Source: Bythopirellula goksoeyrii (lineage in GTDB: Bacteria > Planctomycetota > Planctomycetia > Pirellulales > Lacipirellulaceae). From it: a stretch of DNA of 64,000 nt. The notes below the pieces were generated by a model. It had not been told where the DNA came from. It did no database searches and saw only the letters and a program-made list of their open reading frames with translations. Positions 56,801 to 64,000 of the stretch are shown piece by piece (positions within the stretch are counted from its first letter, which is position 1; each line of letters starts with the position of its first letter). Both the position numbers and the translations under genes were made by a program. The stretch covers positions 4,567,278 to 4,631,277 of the forward strand of contig NZ_CP042913.1 of NCBI RefSeq assembly GCF_008065115.1, written 5' to 3'.

Positions 56801-57506
56801 CAGGCGCCGCTTCGAGTCCCCTGCCCTCGTTGGTCAGTCCGGCCCGCACCAATTCGAGTTCCGCTAAGAGTTGCTCCATACTGGAGCGCTGCACGACGCG
56901 GCAAGTTTCCAGCTGTAACAGGTTCGCCACAAACAGATCGCGCAGGCCCCGTTCAAGCGGGCGGAGGCGATCGAATCGCTCTACTGATTCGAAGGGTAAG
57001 ACGGCGAGGGTGGCGCTTCGCGAGGTTGGCCCCTGGGCGATGGTCGCCACGAAATCGGCGATCTCGGCGGTGGCTTCTTCAATAAGCGCGGCACTGATCG
57101 GCACGGCCGTCTCACCGCGCACGACGGCAGTCGCCCCCTCAGTAATCCGAACCAAGGTAAACCGGTTCTTAGAGTCCTCCTCGGCCGGTGAAAGCTCGAC
57201 GGTGACAAGTAGATTCGCCGGGTCTATTTGGCCGACTGCCAGCGGATTAGCGTTATTTGATTCGAGACTGCGGGCTAATTCCGCCACTAGCGCGGCGGCC
57301 TGTTCCCGCTCGACGACCTGAAGGCCCTTCTTCTCACCGACGGCATGTTCCAAAAGCGGCAGCAGGGCATCCACAAGCTGTTTATCGGCGACATTGGCTG
57401 AGGATTTAGTGGAAATCGCGACGGTGTTCGCTGCGCGAGCGCAGGCTGAACTAATGAGCATGGCTGCCATACAAAAAACTGTAGCTAACTGGCATCGAAC
57501 GCGCAT
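53892..57506 (-). CDS. Secreted 1204-residue protein: tandem CsgG-like modules plus beta-propeller
   Basis: A signal peptide (about 1-25) is followed by two CsgG/FlgT-like alpha-beta modules (about 28-150 and 163-300). The second contains ATLAVLPFESVERFDRLRP and LQLETCRVVQRSSMEQLLAE, the pattern of proteins that sense or assemble at the outer membrane. A helical middle (about 320-690) looks TPR-like. Residues about 720-1070 have repeats such as GLPTNSIVAIAAHGPIAYTS and DGLWRRSLKTGEW, as in two-component-regulator propellers. A C-terminal tail of about 110 residues has no match I know. Its ATG abuts the stop of the 1109-residue gene (TAGATG). I infer a periplasmic or outer-membrane sensor or scaffold. 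Confidence 0.72.
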   Translation of the reverse strand: MRVRCQLATVFCMAAMLISSACARAANTVAISTKSSANVADKQLVDALLPLLEHAVGEKKGLQVVEREQAAALVAELARSLESNNANPLAVGQIDPANLLVTVELSPAEEDSKNRFTLVRITEGATAVVRGETAVPISAALIEEATAEIADFVATIAQGPTSRSATLAVLPFESVERFDRLRPLERGLRDLFVANLLQLETCRVVQRSSMEQLLAELELVRAGLTNEGRGLEAAPEREAAYVLRGEIDERNTPNGNLVVIVAELVEVKSLKVVLRSEHACLPQAIAEQVAEIATEISKFVSASDDRPVPAKNAGIKEIDRLYELALRDVYRFNRYNPEDAGYRPFRIPNVQQPAHVQQSVEPESPLGVHLLQKSIDRLESILFLEPERLTAALPLAYCLSFHIDGVWNPERCEQLLRRIRAETTDSEMYEIANELLADMYFTHEGCLFSEQDIAEVDPELLRLGFDRRLEAFATSTKDGLSIPRIRMLYVLENICSHTQNQQQWSRLLNTLAKVVEAPVTQQSPPKVQDRLLSRSSAFAASIVRNKKGSAQTQREAEALLERWRDSDDRWRRLYGKRRLLELHPSPQTQQELDALLEESFVNDTDPHVQQSLIMEKTQLAKRLLHQQKAVEALRILEGIQPLNIIQMVEHDITNSYYGYHLGQCYEALGRKREALDVYLHYVGMPPGHFLGLDVTKRIDALGGVPLDKNRDIDIEYLDVSAGEPFHCKVLATDGNRLYCSGGFELGRRGPQAVPLKSVRQLDFATGDWTNLGGPDDRVSCLAVADGFLWAGTDHDGLWRRSLKTGEWRQWTTDDGLPTNSIVAIAAHGPIAYTSVANIDSLRKIVSGGIVRIDPNADAPIHIYRDQESPQTAPASMSIHAGQLVVPGVEGRLHSLDLITQQWHELSQSTIIVDAGRSGIWYTPFQHIALLPQRNEGSSKSYPLTSSLKNYPGAYSFPSFFVEHDGQLWIGGRTWRRFNHSGLSRLDLTTGELTLYGPPDGFRYDDQNHYECYDAVWAKDRLWVATSFGLAEVALRDPANQNEATPIEKYAQTIKPLLPKGWSLTVTGNMISVRREQPVLITPLYGRPGTNEGETVEEYLRRIGSFIPLEIDLRFIHRLSPKELETRKAHNHFLERQGARGFPDKAQFSRHLQMQELNKLPVYFDENYSIFVDGVPPQYTMHDDAARGEMKTIFAKLKDVLEPYK

Positions 57507-60500
57507 CTATCGAGACTCCTCTTCAAAAAGTTCAACACGGTACAATTCCTTGCTTGTCATCACGAGTACTTGCCTCTGGTCGTCGATTAGGTATCGCAAT
57601 ACCTTCTCTGGCGGGGGAAGATTATCGGCCAGTAACTGCTTCGGTGAGAGGCTCCCATGCGCGTGAAGATCCCACTTGCGAGAAGACGTCTTGTAGAGTT
57701 GCTTCGTCGGGGTGAGTAAGTATTTTTCATTGTAGACAAACTGTTGCAAGCTCAGCCCAATGCCTGAGAAAGGAGGGTCGGACTGGTTTCCAAGGAGCCA
57801 TTCCAGCGAAAGTGTCGCGGGATTAAAGCGGGCCATAGCTCCCTGCGGGCTCTGGAAGCCGAGATGGTGTTGGTCACTCAGCGTTGTGCCGGGGTGTGCA
57901 ATATAGAACGGCGGTTTCGCCTGGTGAATCGACTTGTCCTGGAGAATTACTTTGAACAGATCGCCAAGTGGTGGTCGAGAGAAGCTTTCGTCTCTCTGAT
58001 TGCGGTCGTGGCATGCCCACAAGAGGAGTTCTCCGGGAGGACCTTCGCTGATCGAATAGCCAATCCGTCCGTGAAGCGGGCTCCTCTTGTTTATCGATTG
58101 TGTGTCGAAGAGTAGAGTTGTTCTTCCGCTGCGATAGTCGAGTTCAAAGATTTGTGGGTGAAACAAGTCCTTGCCAGAGGTGAAATAGAGCTTGTCGTTG
58201 ATCGGCGTAAGCTGCCTGGCTTCTTCAAAGGGAACCGGTCGATGGTTCGGGTCGGAGTTTTCAAGATACTTGGCAGAGTAGTGAACCGGTGCTCCATCCC
58301 AAGGAAACCAAACTATTCCGTTCACAGGGATCGCAACAAACAAGTTTCCATCGGATGAAGCAAACGTGCGGTGGAATTGACCTGCGATGCCTGACTGTCG
58401 GGAAGTACGATAGTCGAATTCCATCGGTTTGGAACACAAAGTCGAAGATAGGACATTTCCTTTTCTGTCCAAGCGAATAACCGCTAGCCACACTCGGGTC
58501 TGGAACTTTTTGACCTGCGCTTCTTGTGCCTCGCTTGTGACTGCATAACCGTCTTTGGTTGCAATAAGATCTGTGAAACGCCAGGAGGAGACGGGTACAT
58601 CTTGGGCCTTAAGTAGTTCGGGCAATCCTGCAGCTTGGAGCAGCGGTTGGCAATCAACAGGCAACACGGCTATCTGATTGCTCGTTGTTCCAAGTCCAGG
58701 ATGACGCTCCTGCAACCCTTGTTGCAATTGATTCAAGCGTGACAACGTTCTAGGCCACTGACTAGAAACTTCATGTACAGCTAGTTCTTCTGGGGCAGTC
58801 TGCAACACGTCAATGCAACGTTGTAATAGTTCGTTTGCTTTATCGAACTGTCCGGCCCGCTCGAGGAGTTGCAATGTAAGAGTAATGCGGTATTCCCAGG
58901 GTTGTGAAGATTGAGGACAGTTTCCCTGGGGATCCCAGCGGGCGAGGATCACCTGGCTCCACAACGCACCAGCTTCTTCGTCGGTAAGTGCCAACTCTCC
59001 TGACCAATGGTTCAAGTCGAGCCATAGACCATGAACGTGGTCTGCAAACGCAGGGTACTGGGGAATGATTTCATTGACAATATGTGCGATGAATCGCCGG
59101 TAGTGGTCCAGCGCACGAGTGCTATCATTGAGAAACCACAGAGCAAATTGAGCAGCTTCTCGCTCTCCTACTGCTTGCATGAGCGGTTGATTCGAATCCT
59201 GCATCTTTTCAAAGTACGCTTCATAGAGCGGAACAAGTTCGTGCTGCTGCGTCCAATTCTTGTCGTCCGAAAGTCGAAAGCGGTGATCTGTCGTAAACGC
59301 CCAGATGCCGAGCTGCTGCGGCTGGTCAAGTCTGGCGGCCCGTTGGAAAAGTTCGAAACGTTGATTCAAGGCTTTGTCAGGACTCTTTGCCCAGTAACGC
59401 GAGGTACTTAGACCTGTGAAAATGGCATACTCATAGGGGGTGCCGCCGACTCTTTCAACCGCATTAAGATACTGAGCGAATAAGACTTCCACTGCCTGAC
59501 GTAACCACTCAGCTTGGATCGATTGACTCTCTGTCGGTTCAGACACGATGAATTGAATCTGAGACATGAGCGAGCAGAAATCACCAATGCGGGCAAACAT
59601 TTCTTTTCGCTCGTATTGGTTATTATCACCCGGGCGAAGGCGTTGCTGCTCTATCTGATCAAGAACCTGTCGCGCAACATCGCTTAGAAGCAACGCAGTC
59701 GGATAGAAGGGCCCGTCGAATTTCGCACCACTGAGATCCGGTCCCACACCGAGCTGCCTTCCGGCGTTTAGCAATAGTGTTTGTGTACGCAGGGAATCAG
59801 GCTCGAGCGAGTATGCAGTGATAAGACGCTGGAGCGATTCGTAGCGGCGTCCTAACGATAACAATCGCTCCGCTTCGTCAGTAAGCAGTCGTGCCTCTGC
59901 CTCGGCATCGAACTCTGCCGCCTTGAGAACGAGATCCAGTAGTTCGATAATTGCCTTGCCAGCGGACTCTCGCAGCTTAGCCAAGTCTCTGATGGGTGCA
60001 TGGAGTGTGCGACTGACCGCCGAGCGATCTTTCCGCAGGACGCGCAGAGTGAGTTCAACCTGCGGAAAGTCTCCACTGAAGTCGAGCTTGAACGTGCCGT
60101 CGATGGCCGCGTCAGCATTGCCGAGAGCGGAGGGGAGGTCGCTGGCGAGGTTGCGTTCGTCTATAAGTGGCAGAACCTTAGTCCGCTCTGCAACAGCGAT
60201 GCCCGGCTGGCTGGCGAGCCACGCTTCAAGCCAGGCTTCGATGCTGCGCTTAAAGCGGTGTGCCTCTTGCGATAGTTCATCGGTGCGAAACCCCGCGAGC
60301 GAAACGAGAGTGTATTTTCTTTCGGATGTTCGCACCCGACTGAGGCGGCTGGTGATGAACGCAGTTGCGGACTCAAATTGCTCGGCGTCTGCCTGTTCGT
60401 CTGCCGACCAAATCAGTACCGTTTCACCGAAGCGAATGCCGCGACGCGTTTCGACGATCCGCACCTCAATCGGCTGCAAACCTTGCTCGTTGGGAGGACT

Positions 60501-60836
60501 CGAGGAGATCAATACCAGTACGTCGGCACCGAGAATACGTCCCGCCGCAATGAAGTTGTCTGTTGTTTCCTTCTCACTCAACACCAGGTTACGCTGCTGC
60601 TCCCGCAGCACGGCATCGATCTGCTGACGTTCCAAGAGTGCCAGCCCCGGCTGTTGGCTGAGCTGAGCGACGATCAAATCGAGCTGCGCAGGGGGTGCCG
60701 CGAGATTGTCCCCCGTGTCAATCACGGCAACGCGCAACGGTGTTTCCACGGCCCACGTTTGTTTGACAGGCACTATCAGACAGCAAAGGCCGGTCGCGGC
60801 AATCAAACAGGCTGATCGATAGTTGGTGAGCAACAT
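57507..60836 (-). CDS. Secreted 1109-residue protein with tandem CsgG-like modules
   Basis: Starts at the ATG at 60836; a GTG at 60845 is the alternative. After a signal peptide (about 1-29), residues 30-150 and 170-310 each follow a CsgG-like pattern: RVAVIDTGDNL... with QQPGLALLERQQIDAVLREQ, then TLVSLAGFRTDE with SQPGIAVAERTKVLPLIDE. The middle (about 320-680) is helical, and the last 400 residues are beta-rich with Trp, Gly and Asp repeats, probably a degenerate propeller. The architecture parallels the next gene at 53892 although sequence identity looks low. Located six bases after the CsgG-like gene stop, so coupled in the operon. Confidence 0.7.
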   Translation of the reverse strand: MLLTNYRSACLIAATGLCCLIVPVKQTWAVETPLRVAVIDTGDNLAAPPAQLDLIVAQLSQQPGLALLERQQIDAVLREQQRNLVLSEKETTDNFIAAGRILGADVLVLISSSPPNEQGLQPIEVRIVETRRGIRFGETVLIWSADEQADAEQFESATAFITSRLSRVRTSERKYTLVSLAGFRTDELSQEAHRFKRSIEAWLEAWLASQPGIAVAERTKVLPLIDERNLASDLPSALGNADAAIDGTFKLDFSGDFPQVELTLRVLRKDRSAVSRTLHAPIRDLAKLRESAGKAIIELLDLVLKAAEFDAEAEARLLTDEAERLLSLGRRYESLQRLITAYSLEPDSLRTQTLLLNAGRQLGVGPDLSGAKFDGPFYPTALLLSDVARQVLDQIEQQRLRPGDNNQYERKEMFARIGDFCSLMSQIQFIVSEPTESQSIQAEWLRQAVEVLFAQYLNAVERVGGTPYEYAIFTGLSTSRYWAKSPDKALNQRFELFQRAARLDQPQQLGIWAFTTDHRFRLSDDKNWTQQHELVPLYEAYFEKMQDSNQPLMQAVGEREAAQFALWFLNDSTRALDHYRRFIAHIVNEIIPQYPAFADHVHGLWLDLNHWSGELALTDEEAGALWSQVILARWDPQGNCPQSSQPWEYRITLTLQLLERAGQFDKANELLQRCIDVLQTAPEELAVHEVSSQWPRTLSRLNQLQQGLQERHPGLGTTSNQIAVLPVDCQPLLQAAGLPELLKAQDVPVSSWRFTDLIATKDGYAVTSEAQEAQVKKFQTRVWLAVIRLDRKGNVLSSTLCSKPMEFDYRTSRQSGIAGQFHRTFASSDGNLFVAIPVNGIVWFPWDGAPVHYSAKYLENSDPNHRPVPFEEARQLTPINDKLYFTSGKDLFHPQIFELDYRSGRTTLLFDTQSINKRSPLHGRIGYSISEGPPGELLLWACHDRNQRDESFSRPPLGDLFKVILQDKSIHQAKPPFYIAHPGTTLSDQHHLGFQSPQGAMARFNPATLSLEWLLGNQSDPPFSGIGLSLQQFVYNEKYLLTPTKQLYKTSSRKWDLHAHGSLSPKQLLADNLPPPEKVLRYLIDDQRQVLVMTSKELYRVELFEEESR

Positions 60837-60850
60837 GGAAACCACACGAT

Positions 60851-61855
60851 CTACTTGGACGGGGGTTGAACCAATTTCGGCAACAATCGCTCCGCGATGT
60901 CTGCCGCTGCTTCTTGCAAAGCTTGTTTGCCGGCAATTTGTTCGACCAAATCAACTGCCACTCGGGTTTGCCGGTCCATAGCTACAACTTCACCCGTCGC
61001 TCGATCAACCACTTTCACTTCGAGCCGGGCTTTGACCGAGACCAGATTGCCGTGGCGGGTGGCGAACTCGCTCATTCCCTCGCCTTGGATTAGGTACTCG
61101 GCTTGTTGGGAACTGCCCTGATCGGCGTCGATGACGGTGAAACCGGTTTCCTTACAGAACAAGGTTAACTCAGCCTCGGCGGCAGGATCAATCGTCGTAC
61201 GGCCCACATGGCGCTCCTCGACCGAAATCATCACGGTTGGCCGCCGGGCGTCGCCCAGTTTCTTGCTCAAGGCAGCGATTCGATCCTCTTTTTCCACCGG
61301 CTTTGCGACAAGTGAATCAGAGCTTTTCTTGATCGAACGCACGACCTCAGTTCCCAACCGATTCGCCAAGCCATCCAGGCCGTCTCCTGCAACTCCTTTG
61401 ACCGAAGCACCAATCACTCGACTCGTTTCCGTGCCAATGATTTTAGCCACAAGATAGACGGTGTTTTCGATTTGAAAAACCGAGCCGGTGACGATGAGTT
61501 TAGCGCCCGTGAGTTGGCCGATGGTAATTGCCTCCTGCGGATTAACGATCCCGCTCAGGTTGAGTTCCGCTTCACCCAGTGTTTTGTCGAGATCCTCGCG
61601 GTCGACGAGAAACAACGAGGGATCGACCACCAGCCGGGCAAACATCAAGTCAGCGACCTGACCGCCCATTTGCTCAACTTCTTCGCCTCGTTCGCGGAAC
61701 GGGAAAATCGCAATGGGGTATTCTACCAGTTGGAATTCCTCTGCCGCCCCTGGCTGCTCTGCAACAACAGCGTCTTCTTGCGCTAAGCCGGCGAGCGGTT
61801 GCATGAGGAAGTACAATGCGAACGAAATCAGGGGGTTAGTTTTCTGCAGGGACAT
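60851..61855 (-). CDS. CsgG-like secreted protein
   Basis: 334 residues with a signal peptide (about 1-25). Residues 45-165 give the CsgG/curli-assembly-like module (YPIAIFPFRERGEEVEQ, VDPSLFLVDREDLDKTLGE, LTGAKLIVTGSVFQIENTVYL). A second related module occupies about 205-330 (RPTVMISVEERHVGR, GFTVIDADQGSSQQAEYLIQGEG). There is no Cys at the signal cleavage site, so it is probably not a lipoprotein like CsgG itself. CsgG forms outer-membrane secretion channels, but many family members are only periplasmic. The start overlaps the previous gene by 20 bases. Confidence 0.78.
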   Translation of the reverse strand: MSLQKTNPLISFALYFLMQPLAGLAQEDAVVAEQPGAAEEFQLVEYPIAIFPFRERGEEVEQMGGQVADLMFARLVVDPSLFLVDREDLDKTLGEAELNLSGIVNPQEAITIGQLTGAKLIVTGSVFQIENTVYLVAKIIGTETSRVIGASVKGVAGDGLDGLANRLGTEVVRSIKKSSDSLVAKPVEKEDRIAALSKKLGDARRPTVMISVEERHVGRTTIDPAAEAELTLFCKETGFTVIDADQGSSQQAEYLIQGEGMSEFATRHGNLVSVKARLEVKVVDRATGEVVAMDRQTRVAVDLVEQIAGKQALQEAAADIAERLLPKLVQPPSK

Positions 61856-62876
61856 TTTCTTGACTCTCCTCGGTTAATTGAGCGGGGCTCAACTCATCCA
61901 ACAAATGGACGAATAAATACCTGGGCACCGGGCTCTCTTCCCAATGAGTGACCATGCCGAGGCCACATACAATTAGTTTAGTGGAAGATGCGTTGGGCGA
62001 TTCAGACGGAAACTCCATATTCAACCAGGACCACTGCGAATTACCCTGGGCGAACCCAATGACCACTTCTTTCCGTTGAGGCACTAGCGACAATGGGCAA
62101 ATCGTTGGGAGTGAGTCAAAGTGTTTATCATAGCGACGCACCACCTCACCACGATCCAATATGAGCCGACTTGGCTGGCCACTTTGTTGAGCATTCAACG
62201 GGAAATTACCGTCCGACGGAGCAAGGCAAAGAACGGAGACACCGCGTTGGGCTGCCCGCAAAAGGGTCTCAGATAGACGTCGCTGCTTGCGAAAAGAGAC
62301 GCCTTCTCCCACAAGCACGAGCCCTTCGGTCACCAGTTCGATTGCCGAGAGATTGAGCAGTCGCGTATGGGGGATATCATATCTTTCGAACAGCTCGGCA
62401 GTCTTACCATCGGAGTCGAAAAGTTTGATGCGTGTATTCTCTAGAGAACTCCGCCGGGAAGAGAATGGATCCCGAGAAAAAATGGTCAGCGGTCGGCTGA
62501 GATGATGTTTTGCGTTGTCAGAAATCCAAGTAGTTTGCAATTCGGCAGCCAACACAATTCCAACTCGAAGATGCGGAGTGGGAAACTTAACGACAATTTG
62601 CTGAACACACGAATCGGCGAGAACGGCTGCTTCGCTAGTACCTTGTTCAAGTGTTCTTCCATTGGCCATGAGTGACCAAGTGATGCGCAATGCCTCCTCG
62701 TCCGCAGCAGAGTAGAGCAACGAGACTTCATCGTCCGCAAAAAAGCAGGAGCGCGTGTCGACTGGCACAAGATCAGTCGCGTGCGAGGCGGGCCGCTCTT
62801 GACCCGAAACGAGATGGCAAGGCAAGCAAATGGCTAACATGACAATCAGGAATGGTAGTGGTGATGATTGGGACAT
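61836..62876 (-). CDS. Secreted hypothetical protein of the CsgG-like operon
   Basis: 346 residues with a signal peptide (about 1-25). Residues about 30-130 look like a beta-sandwich. Residues 130-330 resemble an alpha-beta fold in which a strand and a helix alternate (IELVTEGLVLVGEG, LLRAAQRGVSVLCLAP), loosely like the glutamine-amidotransferase-type domains common in planctomycete secreted proteins. No catalytic residues can be named. The gene lies 14 bases after the anti-sigma-like gene and overlaps the CsgG-like gene by 20 bases, so it is embedded in the operon. Confidence 0.65.
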   Translation of the reverse strand: MSQSSPLPFLIVMLAICLPCHLVSGQERPASHATDLVPVDTRSCFFADDEVSLLYSAADEEALRITWSLMANGRTLEQGTSEAAVLADSCVQQIVVKFPTPHLRVGIVLAAELQTTWISDNAKHHLSRPLTIFSRDPFSSRRSSLENTRIKLFDSDGKTAELFERYDIPHTRLLNLSAIELVTEGLVLVGEGVSFRKQRRLSETLLRAAQRGVSVLCLAPSDGNFPLNAQQSGQPSRLILDRGEVVRRYDKHFDSLPTICPLSLVPQRKEVVIGFAQGNSQWSWLNMEFPSESPNASSTKLIVCGLGMVTHWEESPVPRYLFVHLLDELSPAQLTEESQENVPAEN

Positions 62877-62890
62877 GAGTGTTGCGCGTG

Positions 62891-63715
62891 CTATCCAAGA
62901 TCGGCTGCGTCGACCAAGTCGGCAGTCTGGTAGAGTCGATATTCGACTCCGTCTTTCTCAAAACTGTGGATGTTCATAGAATGCTGCTCGCCGATCGGCT
63001 GGAGGTTGCTGCTGTCAATCGACAAACCCCTAACTACGCCTGAGCGGTATTCAAGGTCAATCGATACTAAGCTGTTATCAAGGGGATAAGCCCAAAGTAG
63101 CAAGGGCGAACCGGTGCCTCGCTGCGGAATTACTTGCACGAGTTGCTCTCGCTCGGCTAAAACGTTGAAGGACTCTAATTGCGACCAATTCTGATCCCCC
63201 TTATCGTTTGAAACGGGACGCGACCAGAGCGTGAGTTGAACGGCAACGTATTCCGTCGCCGGCGACGAACTTGTGGAATCGACGGCACGCAATCCAACCT
63301 CTACCGTTTTCCCTTCTTCAGAAATCCAGGCAAGCTCGGTCCCAAACAAAGTACGAAATTCTTTCAGTAATTCGATTTGATGATCGAGGGAGACAATATC
63401 GTTGGAGAAAGAGGATTCCTGGACCGAGTGAGCAACTTGCTTCGCGTTCTCGCCCTTACGATCAACGACAAGGGTCCAGAATCCTACTGCTACAAGCAGC
63501 ATGGCAGCGATGGCCATTGCCGTCGCCACCGGCCGTCGACTGGGATTCGGTGTGGATTGCAAAGTACCGGGTTCAACTGACGATTGGAGTTCTTCGACGG
63601 CCAGTCGGTCGCAGATCTTCCGCTGAAGATCTGTCAAGTCGGCATTGTCGGCAACATTCACGTTTGCCCAATCAACGAGCAACTGGTCCAATTGTTTATC
63701 TTGAGAGTTGTTCAT
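62891..63715 (-). CDS. Anti-sigma-factor-like membrane protein
   Basis: 274 residues. An N-terminal cytoplasmic part of about 65 residues (LDQLLVDWANVNVADN, LTDLQRKICDRLAVEE) precedes one transmembrane helix (about 68-86) and an extracytoplasmic domain of about 185 residues. That is the layout of single-pass anti-sigma factors, but no zinc-binding HxxxCxxC motif is present, so it would be a non-ZAS type. The ATG overlaps the sigma factor stop as ATGA (63712-63715), which is the usual coupling of such pairs. The extracytoplasmic part is the likely sensor. Confidence 0.75.
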   Translation of the reverse strand: MNNSQDKQLDQLLVDWANVNVADNADLTDLQRKICDRLAVEELQSSVEPGTLQSTPNPSRRPVATAMAIAAMLLVAVGFWTLVVDRKGENAKQVAHSVQESSFSNDIVSLDHQIELLKEFRTLFGTELAWISEEGKTVEVGLRAVDSTSSSPATEYVAVQLTLWSRPVSNDKGDQNWSQLESFNVLAEREQLVQVIPQRGTGSPLLLWAYPLDNSLVSIDLEYRSGVVRGLSIDSSNLQPIGEQHSMNIHSFEKDGVEYRLYQTADLVDAADLG

Positions 63716-64000
63716 GGCTTGAAATGTTGGTTAAGGAGTTGTTTCAGTTGTTTGCGGGCTTGGTGAACTCTCCAATGCATAGTGGCCGTCGAACATCCGG
63801 CAATTGCCGCGGCTTCCTTGGGTGGGAGATGCTCCATCGACGTGAGTACTATGGCTGAGCGCAATTTGACGGATAGCTTGGACAGGGCCTGGTGAATCTC
63901 ACCAACCATTTCTTTCTGCATTGCGGAGTAGACGGGTTGATCACTCCCGACTTCGCTCGGAGTCGAATTCCTTTGTAAATGCTTCTCTGCCTGTGTTTTT
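63712..64000 (-). CDS. ECF RNA polymerase sigma factor (5' end outside window)
   Basis: Only the C-terminal 95 or so residues are visible; the frame stays open to the right edge. Region 4 is clear: ALSKLSVKLRSAIVLTSME, LPPKEAAAIAGCSTATM, HWRVHQARKQLKQLL, a helix-turn-helix that reads the -35 element. The first in-frame Met in the window (63921) is internal, not the start. It is coupled to the anti-sigma-like gene by a four-base overlap and leads the operon of secreted CsgG-like proteins, which may be its own target. Confidence 0.9.
   Translation of the reverse strand, partial: KTQAEKHLQRNSTPSEVGSDQPVYSAMQKEMVGEIHQALSKLSVKLRSAIVLTSMEHLPPKEAAAIAGCSTATMHWRVHQARKQLKQLLNQHFKP

Noticed and set aside
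1-64000. tRNA genes, rRNA genes, CRISPR arrays, insertion sequences
   Set aside because: I looked for cloverleaf ends, regularly spaced repeats and transposase motifs on both strands and found none I could support.

Overview
The window looks like a contiguous chromosomal stretch from a planctomycete (Planctomycetota, most likely Pirellulales). No rRNA was available to test this. The grounds are a 1226-residue SecA with lineage-type insertions, a Kdo transferase together with two outer-membrane barrel proteins (a Gram-negative envelope), a Cys-rich N-terminus on one porin, an ECF sigma/membrane anti-sigma pair, and several long secreted proteins of planctomycete style. I saw no rRNA, tRNA, CRISPR array, transposase or phage gene. 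Both ends cut genes: a peptidase M19 gene at the left and an ECF sigma factor gene at the right.

Layout, left to right. 1-7000 (minus strand) holds a D-amino-acid and peptidoglycan theme: membrane dipeptidase, NhaC-type antiporter, a triple fusion of class A beta-lactamase, peptidoglycan-binding and D,D-carboxypeptidase domains, then an enolase-superfamily epimerase/racemase with its DUF1611 partner (DgcA/DgcN-like). 7298-11520 (minus) carries birA, nnrE, a secreted acidic protein and guaB. 11624-12509 is a small J-domain/LRR gene bracketed exactly by two 84-bp repeats. 12512-17000 (minus) has a membrane-anchored hypothetical and two porins, each porin ending in the same hairpin terminator. 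17384-21521 (minus) is a TPR protein, histidine kinase, response regulator operon with a leader hairpin. 21579-22322 has no gene but shows RNA-like folding. 22323-26791 (minus) has a membrane protein, a CvpA-like protein, and a PilT ATPase coupled to a PilB/GspE-like protein with a ruined Walker A. hisF follows.

27791-34046 is a sugar-acid locus: sodium/solute symporter, SDR and GH88 unsaturated glucuronyl hydrolase on the minus strand, with a secreted aldose epimerase and a dienelactone hydrolase divergently transcribed. 34159-37148 has a YugP-type zinc peptidase, a DUF983 protein, an unlisted 55-residue membrane protein and an HD-GYP protein. 37834-42862 carries secA and waaA.

Two accessory systems fill the right third. 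At 43169-53815 (plus) six genes encode two transglutaminase-like proteins, two circularly permuted ATP-grasp modules, two alpha-E modules (one ATP-grasp/alpha-E pair fused, the other split) and a zinc metallopeptidase. This is a doubled version of a peptide-ligase/transglutaminase system predicted by comparative genomics. At 53892-64000 (minus) a six-gene operon links an ECF sigma factor and an anti-sigma-like membrane protein to a small secreted protein, a CsgG-like protein, and two very large secreted proteins with tandem CsgG-like modules, the last with a ligand-sensor-type beta-propeller. I know of no described system of that composition, and it is my main candidate for something new.
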